Assembly (NCBI GenBank): GCA_947495685.1
Contig: CANLZY010000016.1
Coordinates: 79,061 to 143,060, forward strand
Source: an uncultured Tropicimonas sp.
GTDB lineage: Bacteria; Pseudomonadota; Alphaproteobacteria; Rhodobacterales; Rhodobacteraceae
Direction of reading: 5' to 3'
Length of the DNA stretch: 64,000 nt
Notes under the pieces: generated by a model
Database searches by the model: none
What the model was told of the DNA's origin: nothing
Seen by the model: only the letters and a program-made list of their open reading frames with translations
Position numbers and translations under genes: made by a program
Shown: piece after piece, positions 18,824 through 27,498 of the stretch
How positions within the stretch are numbered: the first letter of the stretch is position 1
How the letters are laid out: every line of letters begins with the position of its first letter

Positions 18824-18853
18824 GGGGATGGACCCGAGCAGAGGCCCATCCCC
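18824..18853 (-). terminator. Terminator of the small Hint-like gene
   Basis: GGGGATGG / CCATCCCC stem (18824-18831 with 18846-18853). On the minus strand it is followed by the T-rich run CCTTTTAATTTTAAAA. It lies 27 bp after the minus-strand stop at 18880. On the plus strand no U-run follows. Confidence 0.75.
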
Positions 18854-18879
18854 AAGGAACTGCCGGATAGGCTAGCGGG

Positions 18880-19254
18880 TCAGTGCACCCAGCGACTGCG
18901 CCCGCATTCCGGCAGTGGTGTTCCTTCGAGTTCGAGCTTGCCCGTCTGGCGCGAGACGCGGCCACGATATGGCGCAAGGGTTGGTGGTGATCCGCGTGGA
19001 CTGTCTGACACCATGACCAGAACCTTTCGCCCCATCAGCGGCGTCTGCCTCGGGTTCTGACCGATGGACACCCACAGAACGGGCCCGCCATGTCCGCCGC
19101 GGTCGTTGCAGATCCGGTCGCCCGGCCGCAGTCTTTCGGCGGGGACATCGCCTGCGGATGTGCGCACTGCGTCGCCAACGCCAAAGGTCAGCACCGCGGG
19201 CGCAATCGCTCCTTGCACCGGCCGCTGCACGACCGATTTCCTGTCTGTTCTCAT
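18880..19254 (-). CDS. Small Hint-like domain protein (partial Hint fold)
   Basis: A 124-residue protein. Residues about 20-65 (FGVGDAVRTSAGDVPAER, LRPGDRICN, GPVLWVSIGQ) match the first strands of Hint_2 domains, as in the neighbouring RTX protein (CFTPGTRVATPKGERLVEEL, IGDKI). The splicing/cleavage cysteine is absent (F-GVG instead of C-FTPG), and the second half of the Hint fold is missing or unrecognisable. The start at 19254 has GAGG five bases upstream; in-frame ATGs at 19287 and 19311 do not. It has its own terminator, so it looks like an expressed gene rather than debris. Function unknown. Confidence 0.6.
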   Translation of the reverse strand: MRTDRKSVVQRPVQGAIAPAVLTFGVGDAVRTSAGDVPAERLRPGDRICNDRGGHGGPVLWVSIGQNPRQTPLMGRKVLVMVSDSPRGSPPTLAPYRGRVSRQTGKLELEGTPLPECGRSRWVH

Positions 19255-19303
19255 TCCTGCCTCACCAGCCGCTCTTGTCGGGGCCATGTGTCTGTTAACG
19301 ACT

Positions 19304-19361
19304 TTATCCACGCCGTCGCCGGAACGTCAGCCGTCAGATACGGCCAGCGAGATTATCCACA
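19304..19361. promoter_or_regulatory. Pair of DnaA-box-like sequences
   Basis: TTATCCACG (19304-19312) and TTATCCACA (19353-19361) lie in the same orientation 49 bp apart, directly upstream of the small Hint-like gene. The second is a perfect DnaA box. There is no other origin feature nearby. Confidence 0.35.
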
Positions 19362-19406
19362 GGAGTGATTCATTTTTGGCACCCTTCGCGCCGCGTTGAT
19401 CAAACA

Positions 19407-19436
19407 AGAGAGGGGAGCGAAACCGCTCCCCTCTCT
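19407..19436 (-). terminator. Terminator of the RTX gene
   Basis: Thirteen-base perfect stem AGAGAGGGGAGCG / CGCTCCCCTCTCT with a 4-base loop. It lies 38 bp beyond the minus-strand stop at 19474 and is followed on that strand by TTGTTTG. Confidence 0.85.
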
Positions 19437-19473
19437 GTCGTGCCCCCACGAAACCCCCACCGGGTTGCTTGTG

Positions 19474-22400
19474 TTATTGCATCAGCAGAACGGCCTCGTG
19501 CCGTTTCAGCGTCTTGCGCGCCGCAATATAGGCATCGCGCCCCTGCGTCGTGCCGAGTTCCGGGAAGATCTCCAGGATCTCGTCGCGTTGCTCCGCACCG
19601 ATGCCGTTCAGCGTGTAATCGCCAGGCTGGAAGCTTTCGGTCCAGGACCCGTCCGCCAGCACAACCTCGTGCTGGTCGAACATGAAGTGGATGTAGGTCG
19701 TGGACAGGGCGTTCAGACGCTGCACGCGTTCTCCATCGACCAGGTGCTTGGCAGCCACCAGAACCTCGTGCTCTTCGAAGTAGAGCGAGGTGCGGTCGTT
19801 GGCGACCAGCATCCGGTGGTTCGGCGAAACCATCATGTCACGCTCTGGCAGACCGTCGCCAAGGGCACCCTTCCGGATCAGGACCGGTTGCAGATGCGGG
19901 ACCTGGGCGAGTTTGCCATAGCCCAGCTTCTTCTGACCGTACCAGCGGATCTCCTGGATGCCGTTGTCGCGGGTGATGATCTTGTCGCCGATGCACAGCT
20001 CTTCGACCAGCCGCTCGCCCTTGGGTGTCGCAACCCGTGTGCCCGGTGTGAAGCAGGGAATGACATTCTCGATTTCCGAGAAGGTCGCCACCCCAGTGAC
20101 ATTGCCGCCCGGCGCATCGAAATAGGTGATGGTGCCGGATTCGGTCGACGGATCGCCGCCGGTCCAGTTGACCGAGAGCGGCCCAGTATACCCGGACAGG
20201 TCGATCGTGTCGTTGTCATCCCCGGCTTCACCACCAAAGACCACATCGCCGGCCCGCACCTCGAGGAAGGTATCGGCATCTGCGCCGCCAAAGGCCACGT
20301 CGGTGTCGGTGTCCTCGCCCAGCGACAGCGTGTCATCGCCGCCATCACCGAACAGAACGTCCTGACCAGTGCCCGCAAGAAGCGTGTCGCCGCTCGGGTC
20401 GCCGGTCACGGAGTCCGGGGAATCCGCGTCGCCGCCAACCAGGACGTCGTCGCCCGCTCCGCCATCCAGCGTGTCGGTTCCAAGGCCTCCCACCAGGACG
20501 TCGTTGCCCTGCATGCCGCGCAGCGTGTCGTCGCCTTCGTCGCCACGCAACTGGTCGTCGCCCTCGAAGCCGAGCAGCGTGTCGTTGCCCTCTTCGCCAC
20601 GGACGATATCGTCGCCGCTGCCGGCATCGACGGTGTCGTTGCCTGACCCTGCCAGCACGTAGTCGTTGCCAACACCCGAGCGGATGTCGTCGTTGCCGCC
20701 AAAGCCGCGAACAACGTCGTCGTTGCCGCCAAGACCCGGCAGCGACGTGCCATCGTCGATCTGGTCGCCTTCGGGGTCGACGTAGCTGCTGTCCATCAGG
20801 TCGGCGCCATTGGTGCCATCGACCACGCCGTCAATCGTATTGGGCGGCAGGTCCTCGATCACCGGAGGTGAATCGGGCGAGTCCCCCGGCGGGATCGGGT
20901 TGGGCTCCGGAATGACATAGGTCAGGTTTTCGATGTCTTCGAACTGTGCCTGGCTGACCGGAACCTCGCTGCCGAAGTCCAGGAAGTTGATCGTACCCGA
21001 GGTCGTGGAGCCGACGTCGTACTCGATGATCGCCGGACCGGACAGGACCAGCGTGTCCTCGCCCTCGCCGCCCTTCACTACGTCGCCCGCATCGACGTTC
21101 ACGAACAGGTCGTCGCCGGTGCCGCCATCCTGAGCGTCTTCGCCGTCGCCACCGACGATCACATCGTCGCCAGCGCCACCGTCCAGGGTGTCATCGCCTT
21201 CGCCGCCAAACAGGATATCGCCGCCACCGGTGTCGGTCGGGCCATAGTCCGGGTGGGTGTCGCCATAGATCGTGTCGTCGCCAGCGCCGCCTGCAAGCAG
21301 ATCCCGGCCTTCGCCCCCCGCGATGACATCATCACCGGTGCCACCCAGGATCAGGTCGGTATCGTCCATGCCATGCAGAGCATCGTCGCCCTGACCGCCA
21401 AGGATGACATCGTTGCCGTCGCCGCCCCAGATCTCGTCTTCGTCGATGCCACCGTCGATCCAGTCATCTCCGGCATCGCCAAAGATCGTGTCGTCATCGT
21501 CCTGGCCATAGATGGTGTCGTTGCCGTCGCCGCCGTGGATCAGGTCCTTGCCGTTGTCGGTCACCGGGTCGGCGCCGAGCGGGTGGGTTCCATCGTCCTC
21601 GATGTTCAGCGCATCAGGATAGATCGGATCGAGACCGCCATAGATCGTGTCGTCGCCATCACCACCCGTGATCGTGTCGGAGCCTTCACCGCCAACGATC
21701 ATGTCGTTGCCCGTGCCGCCCTTGATCGTGTCGTCGTCGATGCCGCCATCAATCGTGTCATCGCCGCTGCCGCCGTCGATCCAGTCAGCATCGTCGCCCG
21801 TCGTGATGGTGTCGTTTCCGGCACCGCCAAACACGATGTCCTTGTCGTCGTTCACGTCCGGATCGGCGGGCACGAACGGGATCGGGCCAAGCCCCGGGAA
21901 CCCGCGGTCGGGCAGCGGGATCGCCGTGGTGGAGGAGGTGTCGATGACATCGTCGCCCTCGCCGCCCCGGACTTCGTCGCAGCCATCGCCACCATCGATC
22001 GTGTCGTTGCCCTCGCCGCCGTCGATGTAGTCGTTTCCGCCCTGGCCAAAGATCGTGTCGTCGCCGACGCCGCCAAAGAGAACGTCGTCACCGGCAGCGG
22101 AATCGTCAACAACCGGGCCATCCGAGCTGTAGTCATAATGGGCATTGTCAAACGTCATGCCCGAGGTGCCGAGATTGATGTTCAGCTCGACATCGTTGAA
22201 ATCCCGATCGCCAAGACACAGCAGGTCTTCGAAGCCAAGCGTCACCGAGCCGTCGGCGTCTTCGCCCAGACCCATGGTGTGCAACTTGCAGTCCGGGTTC
22301 AGATCGAGGTTGTCGCCGTAGGCCGAACTGACAAACGTGCCCTCGGGGCTGATGATGCCGACACCCATCACACCGCCCGGGTCAGGCTGGTAAGTGAAGG

Positions 22401-23241
22401 TCTTGCCCAGGTCGGCCCGCGCATTGTCGCTCAGGATCTCGATATTGGTGACCTCGCCGGTCTCCGGATCGATCGTATAGGCAAAGACCTTGTTGTCGTA
22501 GCTGGCGTTGTGACCGGTGATGGTGATCTCGACCGGGCCTGCCTCGGCCTCGCCACGGTCGCCATAGATCGTATCGTCGCCGTCGCCGCCCAGAACGGTG
22601 TCGTCACCGGCGCCCGCATAGACGATATCGTCGTCGGGACCTTCGCCGGGAAGGATCGCGTCGCCGTTGTCGATCATGTCGCCGTCGGGGTCGCCGGTAT
22701 AGGCGATGTCGATCAGGTCATCGCCAGCGGTGCCCTCGACGATGCCGTCCAGTTCCGGATCCAGGTCGATGTCATAACACAGGTCATCAATCGCGGCAGA
22801 GCCACACAGCACGACCTCCATCCGGTAGACGCCGGCACAATCGATATCCACGGTCGCCTGACCGTTGTTGCACAGGTCCGGGATGTCGACGATCTTGATC
22901 AGGCACCCAGCGTCGTCGAACAGCTTGATGCAGCCACCTTCCTCGGTGTCCAGCACCCGCAGGCTCTGCACGTCGGCCGCGTCGTCGAAATCGAACACCA
23001 GCTTGCCGCCAGCGGCGTTGTCGTCCGGATCACTGCTGTCGCCGTCTTCCGAAATGATCAGCACCTTGCCCATGTTGCCAGTGGCAAGGTCGTAATCCCC
23101 GCCGGTCGGATTGGCGGTGTCGAAAATCATGGGTGGCTTGGAGCCATTGGCGGACGAAATCGTCACGCCCTTTGCCGAAAACTGGTTGTCGACAATTGCA
23201 CCGGTGGCCAGATCATTGAAGTCCAAAAGAATGTTGGTCAT
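19474..23241 (-). CDS. RTX calcium-binding repeat protein with DUF4114-like insert and C-terminal Hint domain
   Basis: Very acidic, 1,255 aa, predicted to be exported by a type I system as a surface or extracellular protein. The N-terminal about 160 residues form a beta-rich domain starting MTNILLDFNDLATG. RTX nonapeptides (GGxGxDxI/L) then fill about residues 165-225, 380-730 and 800-1010. Between the first two blocks a DUF4114-like region carries LGFEDLLCLGDRDFNDVELN. The last about 195 residues are a Hint_2 domain with catalytic cysteine at CFTPGTRV and the SPNHRML motif, suggesting self-cleavage. The start has AGGAGG eight bases upstream. No type I exporter is encoded in the window. Confidence 0.92.
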   Translation of the reverse strand: MTNILLDFNDLATGAIVDNQFSAKGVTISSANGSKPPMIFDTANPTGGDYDLATGNMGKVLIISEDGDSSDPDDNAAGGKLVFDFDDAADVQSLRVLDTEEGGCIKLFDDAGCLIKIVDIPDLCNNGQATVDIDCAGVYRMEVVLCGSAAIDDLCYDIDLDPELDGIVEGTAGDDLIDIAYTGDPDGDMIDNGDAILPGEGPDDDIVYAGAGDDTVLGGDGDDTIYGDRGEAEAGPVEITITGHNASYDNKVFAYTIDPETGEVTNIEILSDNARADLGKTFTYQPDPGGVMGVGIISPEGTFVSSAYGDNLDLNPDCKLHTMGLGEDADGSVTLGFEDLLCLGDRDFNDVELNINLGTSGMTFDNAHYDYSSDGPVVDDSAAGDDVLFGGVGDDTIFGQGGNDYIDGGEGNDTIDGGDGCDEVRGGEGDDVIDTSSTTAIPLPDRGFPGLGPIPFVPADPDVNDDKDIVFGGAGNDTITTGDDADWIDGGSGDDTIDGGIDDDTIKGGTGNDMIVGGEGSDTITGGDGDDTIYGGLDPIYPDALNIEDDGTHPLGADPVTDNGKDLIHGGDGNDTIYGQDDDDTIFGDAGDDWIDGGIDEDEIWGGDGNDVILGGQGDDALHGMDDTDLILGGTGDDVIAGGEGRDLLAGGAGDDTIYGDTHPDYGPTDTGGGDILFGGEGDDTLDGGAGDDVIVGGDGEDAQDGGTGDDLFVNVDAGDVVKGGEGEDTLVLSGPAIIEYDVGSTTSGTINFLDFGSEVPVSQAQFEDIENLTYVIPEPNPIPPGDSPDSPPVIEDLPPNTIDGVVDGTNGADLMDSSYVDPEGDQIDDGTSLPGLGGNDDVVRGFGGNDDIRSGVGNDYVLAGSGNDTVDAGSGDDIVRGEEGNDTLLGFEGDDQLRGDEGDDTLRGMQGNDVLVGGLGTDTLDGGAGDDVLVGGDADSPDSVTGDPSGDTLLAGTGQDVLFGDGGDDTLSLGEDTDTDVAFGGADADTFLEVRAGDVVFGGEAGDDNDTIDLSGYTGPLSVNWTGGDPSTESGTITYFDAPGGNVTGVATFSEIENVIPCFTPGTRVATPKGERLVEELCIGDKIITRDNGIQEIRWYGQKKLGYGKLAQVPHLQPVLIRKGALGDGLPERDMMVSPNHRMLVANDRTSLYFEEHEVLVAAKHLVDGERVQRLNALSTTYIHFMFDQHEVVLADGSWTESFQPGDYTLNGIGAEQRDEILEIFPELGTTQGRDAYIAARKTLKRHEAVLLMQ

Positions 23242-24112
23242 CGCCGCCTCCTATCAAGATCCGCAGGGTCGCGGCGTCGCCGCCCCAGGACTAATGAAAC
23301 AATACGTGTTGCCCAATTCGAGGCCGCGACCGCGAACCACGCGACGACCGGTCAATCCGGGCGTTCTGTGGGCGTTTTCCATCGTGGTAGCCATGTCGGC
23401 GATCTCCACTCGCAGTTGCGTTTCAAATTGGGGCACGATGCCAACGCCACATTGCGACCGGCACACCGTCCCTGCTCTCGGCGAGGAGATGAAGAATGAT
23501 ACAGGTGGTTCAAGACGCTCCACCCGGACCTCTTCGCCCCGTGTCGCCTCAGTCAAACCCAATGCACTCGCGCTCGCGCAAGCACCCGCACGCTCTACTC
23601 TCCCACAGCCAATTCGCCATGGTCTTGTGTGCGGCCGCCCCCGTGGCCTACAGACATCGCCCCCCAGTCGGGCATCTTTGGTATACCTCTTTGCCATATG
23701 ACCAAGGAAGCGAAAATTGTCGGAAAATTGGCGGCGACTTTGAGGCAAATTCAGGAAACCTCAATAAAAGCTGGTTCGCGCGGGAATGGGTCAAAAGGCG
23801 ATTGTTTCCATCGAAACCGCCCTGTTTCGGCGCCATGGCCACAAAAAACGCCCAATCCTCCGGAGAGGCCGCAATTCCCCCGGGGCGTTTGCCATGTTCT
23901 TGCCGCAATGTAGGGGGTGTTGTTTCCCGCGCCGTGACAATCACGTCTGCGCCACGCCACCGCCCAGATCCTGCCGCATTAACTAACATAACCTTAAGGT
24001 CACTCAGCCGGCTGTTGCCATCTGAGCGCCAATTCTTGGATTTCCGACTGAATTGTCGCCAGATCCGCGTTCAATTTGTGAAAGGCAGGGCCGAATCGTC
24101 GCGCCTTTGGGG
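23242..24112. other. Long gene-free interval upstream of the RTX gene
   Basis: About 870 bp. It presumably contains the RTX promoter, and it holds one minus-strand terminator-like hairpin (described separately). Open frames on either strand show no recognisable domain. The region from 23690 to 23830 and around 23975-24000 is relatively AT-rich. A small RNA is possible but not demonstrated. Confidence 0.45.
23846..23890 (-). terminator. Possible terminator downstream of trmO
   Basis: AAACGCCC (23846-23853) pairs with GGGCGTTT (23883-23890), with a small CCTC/GAGG hairpin in the loop. On the minus strand it runs into six T residues. It is 220 bp beyond the trmO stop, so it ends either a long trmO 3' UTR or an unannotated minus-strand RNA. 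Confidence 0.4.
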
Positions 24113-24613
24113 CTAGCTCGAACCAGTAGCCGGGGTATCTATGGTTTCGTGCCAGGGCTTGATGTCGACCAGAGGCGTTCCGTCCATACAATCGATCGCA
24201 TCAATCCCGATGGTTCCAGCCTCAGGGTCCAGCGCCGTGATCCGGACCGCCGACATGGCCAGCGGGTTGGGGCGGTTGGGCGAGCGCAAGGCAAAGGTGC
24301 CGCGCGGCGCCTCAACGTGCCGGGGCGCCTGAACGATCAGGTCCCGACGGGCGTGGTGCATCCAGTAGACCACCATGAGCGGTTGACCGACCTGCAACCC
24401 TGCGAGGCCACGCGCATAGCCTGGTGCCAACTCGATCCGGGCGCCCTGACCGCTGTCGCGAGCGCTGCCGATGTTGCGGGGACAGGTGGCGCGGTCTTTC
24501 CACGGGCTGCGGATGCGGCCGATAAAGACCACGCCCGCGTCCGTCTGACTGGCGGGATCAAACTCCAGAACCTCTTCGCCTGCACGGATCTGAGTCTCGT
24601 TCATATCAACCAT
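24113..24613 (-). CDS. trmO: tRNA (N6-threonylcarbamoyladenosine-37-N6)-methyltransferase
   Basis: SAM-dependent methylation of t6A37 in threonine tRNAs; TsaA/YaeB family, 166 aa. Diagnostic motifs are IGRIRSPW near residue 31, RSPNRPNPLAMSAV (about 110-123) and DGTPLVDIKPW near the end. The start at 24613 has GGGAG six bases upstream. It lies 72 bp after the Bat operon's last gene and could be read through from it, but has no functional link to it. Confidence 0.92.
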   Translation of the reverse strand: MVDMNETQIRAGEEVLEFDPASQTDAGVVFIGRIRSPWKDRATCPRNIGSARDSGQGARIELAPGYARGLAGLQVGQPLMVVYWMHHARRDLIVQAPRHVEAPRGTFALRSPNRPNPLAMSAVRITALDPEAGTIGIDAIDCMDGTPLVDIKPWHETIDTPATGSS

Positions 24614-24685
24614 CGGTCGTCTCCCTTTTTATTAAAGGTGTCGCGTTTTCGACCGCCCCTTGCCACACGCGGAACGCCGCAGGGA

Positions 24686-25966
24686 TCAGGACGGGTTGAG
24701 CGGCGGCAGATCGTGCGTGTCGGTGTCACCACCTGTTCGCCGCGTGCGCTCGGCGCGAAATGCCGCCGCCAGCGCCGCCCAATCCCCTGATCCGCCAATG
24801 CTGCCCCCGAACCGCACCGCCCCGATCCCGGCCAGGGCAGGTTCCAGCGCCGTGCCTTCGCTGCCAGGGCAGCGGCTTGTCCACAACGCCAGCGCGTTCA
24901 GCACCCCGTTCAGGTCCTTGCGGTCGATGGCCTGTTCTACCCGCTTGGCAGCAAAGGCTTCGCTCGCGTTCCAACGGGCGCGCCGACCCGCCAGATAGGC
25001 TGTCAGCGGAGGCAAGGCATAGCGGCGCAAGACCCATAGCCCCAACAACAGCAACAGAACGGACCCGGTCAGAATTGCGATCTGACGCTTGTTGATCTTC
25101 GGCGCATCCGGCGGTGGCGGCGGGGCATCGACACTCAGGGTCACCCCCGGAACCGTTGCCGTTTCCACCTTGCCCGTTTCGACGTTGAACCACTCGATGG
25201 AGATCTCGGGCAGATCGACTGAGCCGCCATACTGCGCGACATAGGTGGTCGTGTCGGTCCGGCTGCCCGACACAACGCCACGCACATCGGTGTCCTTGAC
25301 GACCGGGTCACGCGGATAGGATTGCACCGCCTGCGCGCTCACCTCCGGTATCAACGGCGGGATGAACAGCGCCGAGGTGCCCGTGATCGTCGCGGTCAGG
25401 GTGCGCGTGACGGCATCGCCCTGCCCCAGCGTCCCGTCACCGCCATCGAGGGTCTGCTCCAACGACAAACCGTTGGCCAGGATCGGTGGATCCAACGCTT
25501 CGGCGCCCGCAGGAAGGATCGCGACAAAGGTCACGGCCTCGATCGGGGCCTGGATGGTCAACGGCTCCGCACCGCCACCGGGATCGGCATAGGTCAGCGC
25601 GACGCTCTGTGCCGGAAGGGAAAACTGACCGGCGATCATCGGATACAGCCGATAGGCCCGCGACACGCCGGACCAGGTCTCGCCCCCGACCCTTTCGCTG
25701 ATCGGGTTGGTGGCGCGCTCCGGCAGGCGAACCATCAGGTTCGGAGCCTCCATCGATGGAAAGGCCGGTGGGCTCGGCATCCAGGTCGGCACCAACACCT
25801 TGACCCGCAGAACCAGCGGCTGGCCCACCACCGTCGTGTCCGCCGAAAGCTCTGTCTCAACGCGCGGCGTGACCGGGGCCGACTGTTGCGCACCCGTAGA
25901 GGCCGTATCCTGCGCCCAGACCGCGGTGCCGATGAACAGCAGGAGGACGGCGAGCACACGGGTCAT
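24686..25966 (-). CDS. BatD-like protein
   Basis: Last gene of the MoxR/Bat operon, 426 aa. It has an N-terminal Sec signal (MTRVLAVLLLFIGTAVWAQ), a long periplasmic beta-rich region of BatD type (residues about 30-300) and a single membrane span near 310-330 (IAILTGSVLLLLLGLWVL) with a cytoplasmic tail. BatD proteins are associated with oxygen and envelope stress, but their biochemical role is not settled. The start at 25966 overlaps the preceding gene by 4 bp, so translation is coupled. The longer open frame upstream is rejected because the signal peptide begins here. Confidence 0.82.
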   Translation of the reverse strand: MTRVLAVLLLFIGTAVWAQDTASTGAQQSAPVTPRVETELSADTTVVGQPLVLRVKVLVPTWMPSPPAFPSMEAPNLMVRLPERATNPISERVGGETWSGVSRAYRLYPMIAGQFSLPAQSVALTYADPGGGAEPLTIQAPIEAVTFVAILPAGAEALDPPILANGLSLEQTLDGGDGTLGQGDAVTRTLTATITGTSALFIPPLIPEVSAQAVQSYPRDPVVKDTDVRGVVSGSRTDTTTYVAQYGGSVDLPEISIEWFNVETGKVETATVPGVTLSVDAPPPPPDAPKINKRQIAILTGSVLLLLLGLWVLRRYALPPLTAYLAGRRARWNASEAFAAKRVEQAIDRKDLNGVLNALALWTSRCPGSEGTALEPALAGIGAVRFGGSIGGSGDWAALAAAFRAERTRRTGGDTDTHDLPPLNPS

Positions 25967-27498
25967 TGGGTCCCTCCATCGACGTTGTCCTGCAGGAACC
26001 GTGTCCGCAGGAAGTCGCCCATGTTGGTATCGACCGAACGCATCCATTGCTCGGTGGACTGCAATCCGGGCGCATCCGTGGGCTCGGAATACTCCTTCTC
26101 GGTATCGGCGCCCTTTTTCTCGGTATTGTCGAACACCACGTCGTCGGCACCGATCCCGGCTTCCTCGCCGGTATCACCCGCCTCGCGAGCGTCCTCCACA
26201 TAGTCGAGGATCGCCCGGGTCACCGCCAGGTTCCAATCCGCCTCGGGGAAATCGGGTTGCAGGGACAGCGCCCGTTCATAGGCCGCAATCGCCGGACGGT
26301 ACTCGCGGTTGCGGGTGCGCGCCATGCCCTCGGCAAAGGCGGCTTCGGCGGTGTCCATTCGCGCAAAGACATCGGCGGCCTCGGAATATTGCCCGCCCCG
26401 GAACATCGACAGGCCCCGCCACATCGGGTGCTGAAATGCTTCGCCCGCCTCGCGGTATTCCTTGTCGCGATAGGCCATCATGCCCTGTTGATCGGGGGTG
26501 AAGAACCAGTCGATCACATCGGCCTTTGCCGTGCCGGGCACACCGCCGCCCAGCCCCGCCGCCAGCAGCAATGCCCATCGCATCGTCCAGCCACGCCGGA
26601 ACCAGAACAGCAGCAGCGGCACGATCAGCCAACCCAGCATCCACCCACGGTCATCCCAGTCCAGCCGTTCATCGCCCAGCAGGGCCGCGCGATAGGCCGA
26701 CGCCGCCGCCCGTTCGATCTGGCGCAGGTCGGTATCGTCGGCGGTCAACTGGATGACCTGCGCCTCCGGGATCTGATCCAATGCCTCGCGCGGGCTGCCC
26801 TCCGGCGCGGCCACCAGGAACAACACCGGCACATCGCCCTGTGCCGCTTGCGCAAACGCGGCCGCATCCGAACCGTTCAAGGCGTCCAGAACGAACAGGA
26901 TCGCGCCAGGTGTGTCGGATTTTACAAGCTCGGCCTGTGCCAGCGCCAGCGCGGCGGTGGCATTGTCGCCCTCGACCGGCATCACTTCGGGCGTCAGCGC
27001 CTCCAGCATGGCGCGCAGGATATTCGGGTCTTCGGTCAGCGGCGCCACCCGGTGGGCGGTGCCGGCATAGGCGATCAGCGCCGTGCGGGCGCCGGCGCGG
27101 CTGGCCACCAGGTCCATGATCTTGAACCGGGCGCGCTCCTGCCGGTTGGGCGGCAGGTCGGGCGCTTCCATCGACCGCGTGACTTCCAGCGCCACGACCA
27201 ACGGCGCCGTCTGCGCCAACAATGGGTTCGGCACCCGGCTCCACGTCGGGCCAGAGGCGGCCAGAAGCATCAGCACAACCGCCAGGGCGACACCGTCGAT
27301 GGCATAGAGCCGCCGCGTGCCGCTGTCGCCCACGGTGAGCGCGCTGGCCAGATGCGGCGCGATGCCCGTGGGATCAGGCCCCTTTCCGGAACTGCGACGC
27401 CGCGCACTCCACCAGAGCGCCATCATCGGCACCAGTCCGATCAGCCAATATGGGCGCAACAAGTGAAGCGCGGCCAGACCATCGAGGAACGCACTCAT
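25963..27498 (-). CDS. VWA-domain membrane protein with TPR region (BatB/BatC-like fusion)
   Basis: A 511-residue protein. N-terminal membrane spans flank a VWA domain (about residues 95-270), further spans follow near 295-330, and a periplasmic TPR-like region covers about 340-430 (EYRPAIAAYERALSLQPDFPEADWNLAV) with an acidic tail. It looks like BatB and BatC joined. The metal-site motif normally written DxSxS reads EVTRS in LVVALEVTRSMEAPD, so the MIDAS is degenerate. It overlaps its neighbours by 4 bp on both sides. Together with BatA it may form a heteromeric VWA complex in which only BatA binds metal. Confidence 0.82.
   Translation of the reverse strand: MSAFLDGLAALHLLRPYWLIGLVPMMALWWSARRRSSGKGPDPTGIAPHLASALTVGDSGTRRLYAIDGVALAVVLMLLAASGPTWSRVPNPLLAQTAPLVVALEVTRSMEAPDLPPNRQERARFKIMDLVASRAGARTALIAYAGTAHRVAPLTEDPNILRAMLEALTPEVMPVEGDNATAALALAQAELVKSDTPGAILFVLDALNGSDAAAFAQAAQGDVPVLFLVAAPEGSPREALDQIPEAQVIQLTADDTDLRQIERAAASAYRAALLGDERLDWDDRGWMLGWLIVPLLLFWFRRGWTMRWALLLAAGLGGGVPGTAKADVIDWFFTPDQQGMMAYRDKEYREAGEAFQHPMWRGLSMFRGGQYSEAADVFARMDTAEAAFAEGMARTRNREYRPAIAAYERALSLQPDFPEADWNLAVTRAILDYVEDAREAGDTGEEAGIGADDVVFDNTEKKGADTEKEYSEPTDAPGLQSTEQWMRSVDTNMGDFLRTRFLQDNVDGGTQ

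Noticed and set aside
19304..19361. Replication origin at the DnaA boxes
   Set aside because: Only two boxes, no AT-rich unwinding region and no dnaA, dnaN or parAB/repABC genes nearby.
20400..22100. CRISPR-like periodic repeats
   Set aside because: The periodicity is the 27-base coding repeat of RTX nonapeptides, without unique spacers.
19396..23499. Long plus-strand open frames opposite the RTX gene (up to about 750 codons)
   Set aside because: They mirror the repetitive GGxGxD coding sequence on the minus strand and have valine/aspartate-biased repeats with no motif; shadows of the RTX gene.
23254..23748. Minus-strand 164-codon frame upstream of the RTX gene
   Set aside because: No ribosome site, no recognisable domain, and arginine/cysteine-rich composition typical of non-coding high-GC DNA.
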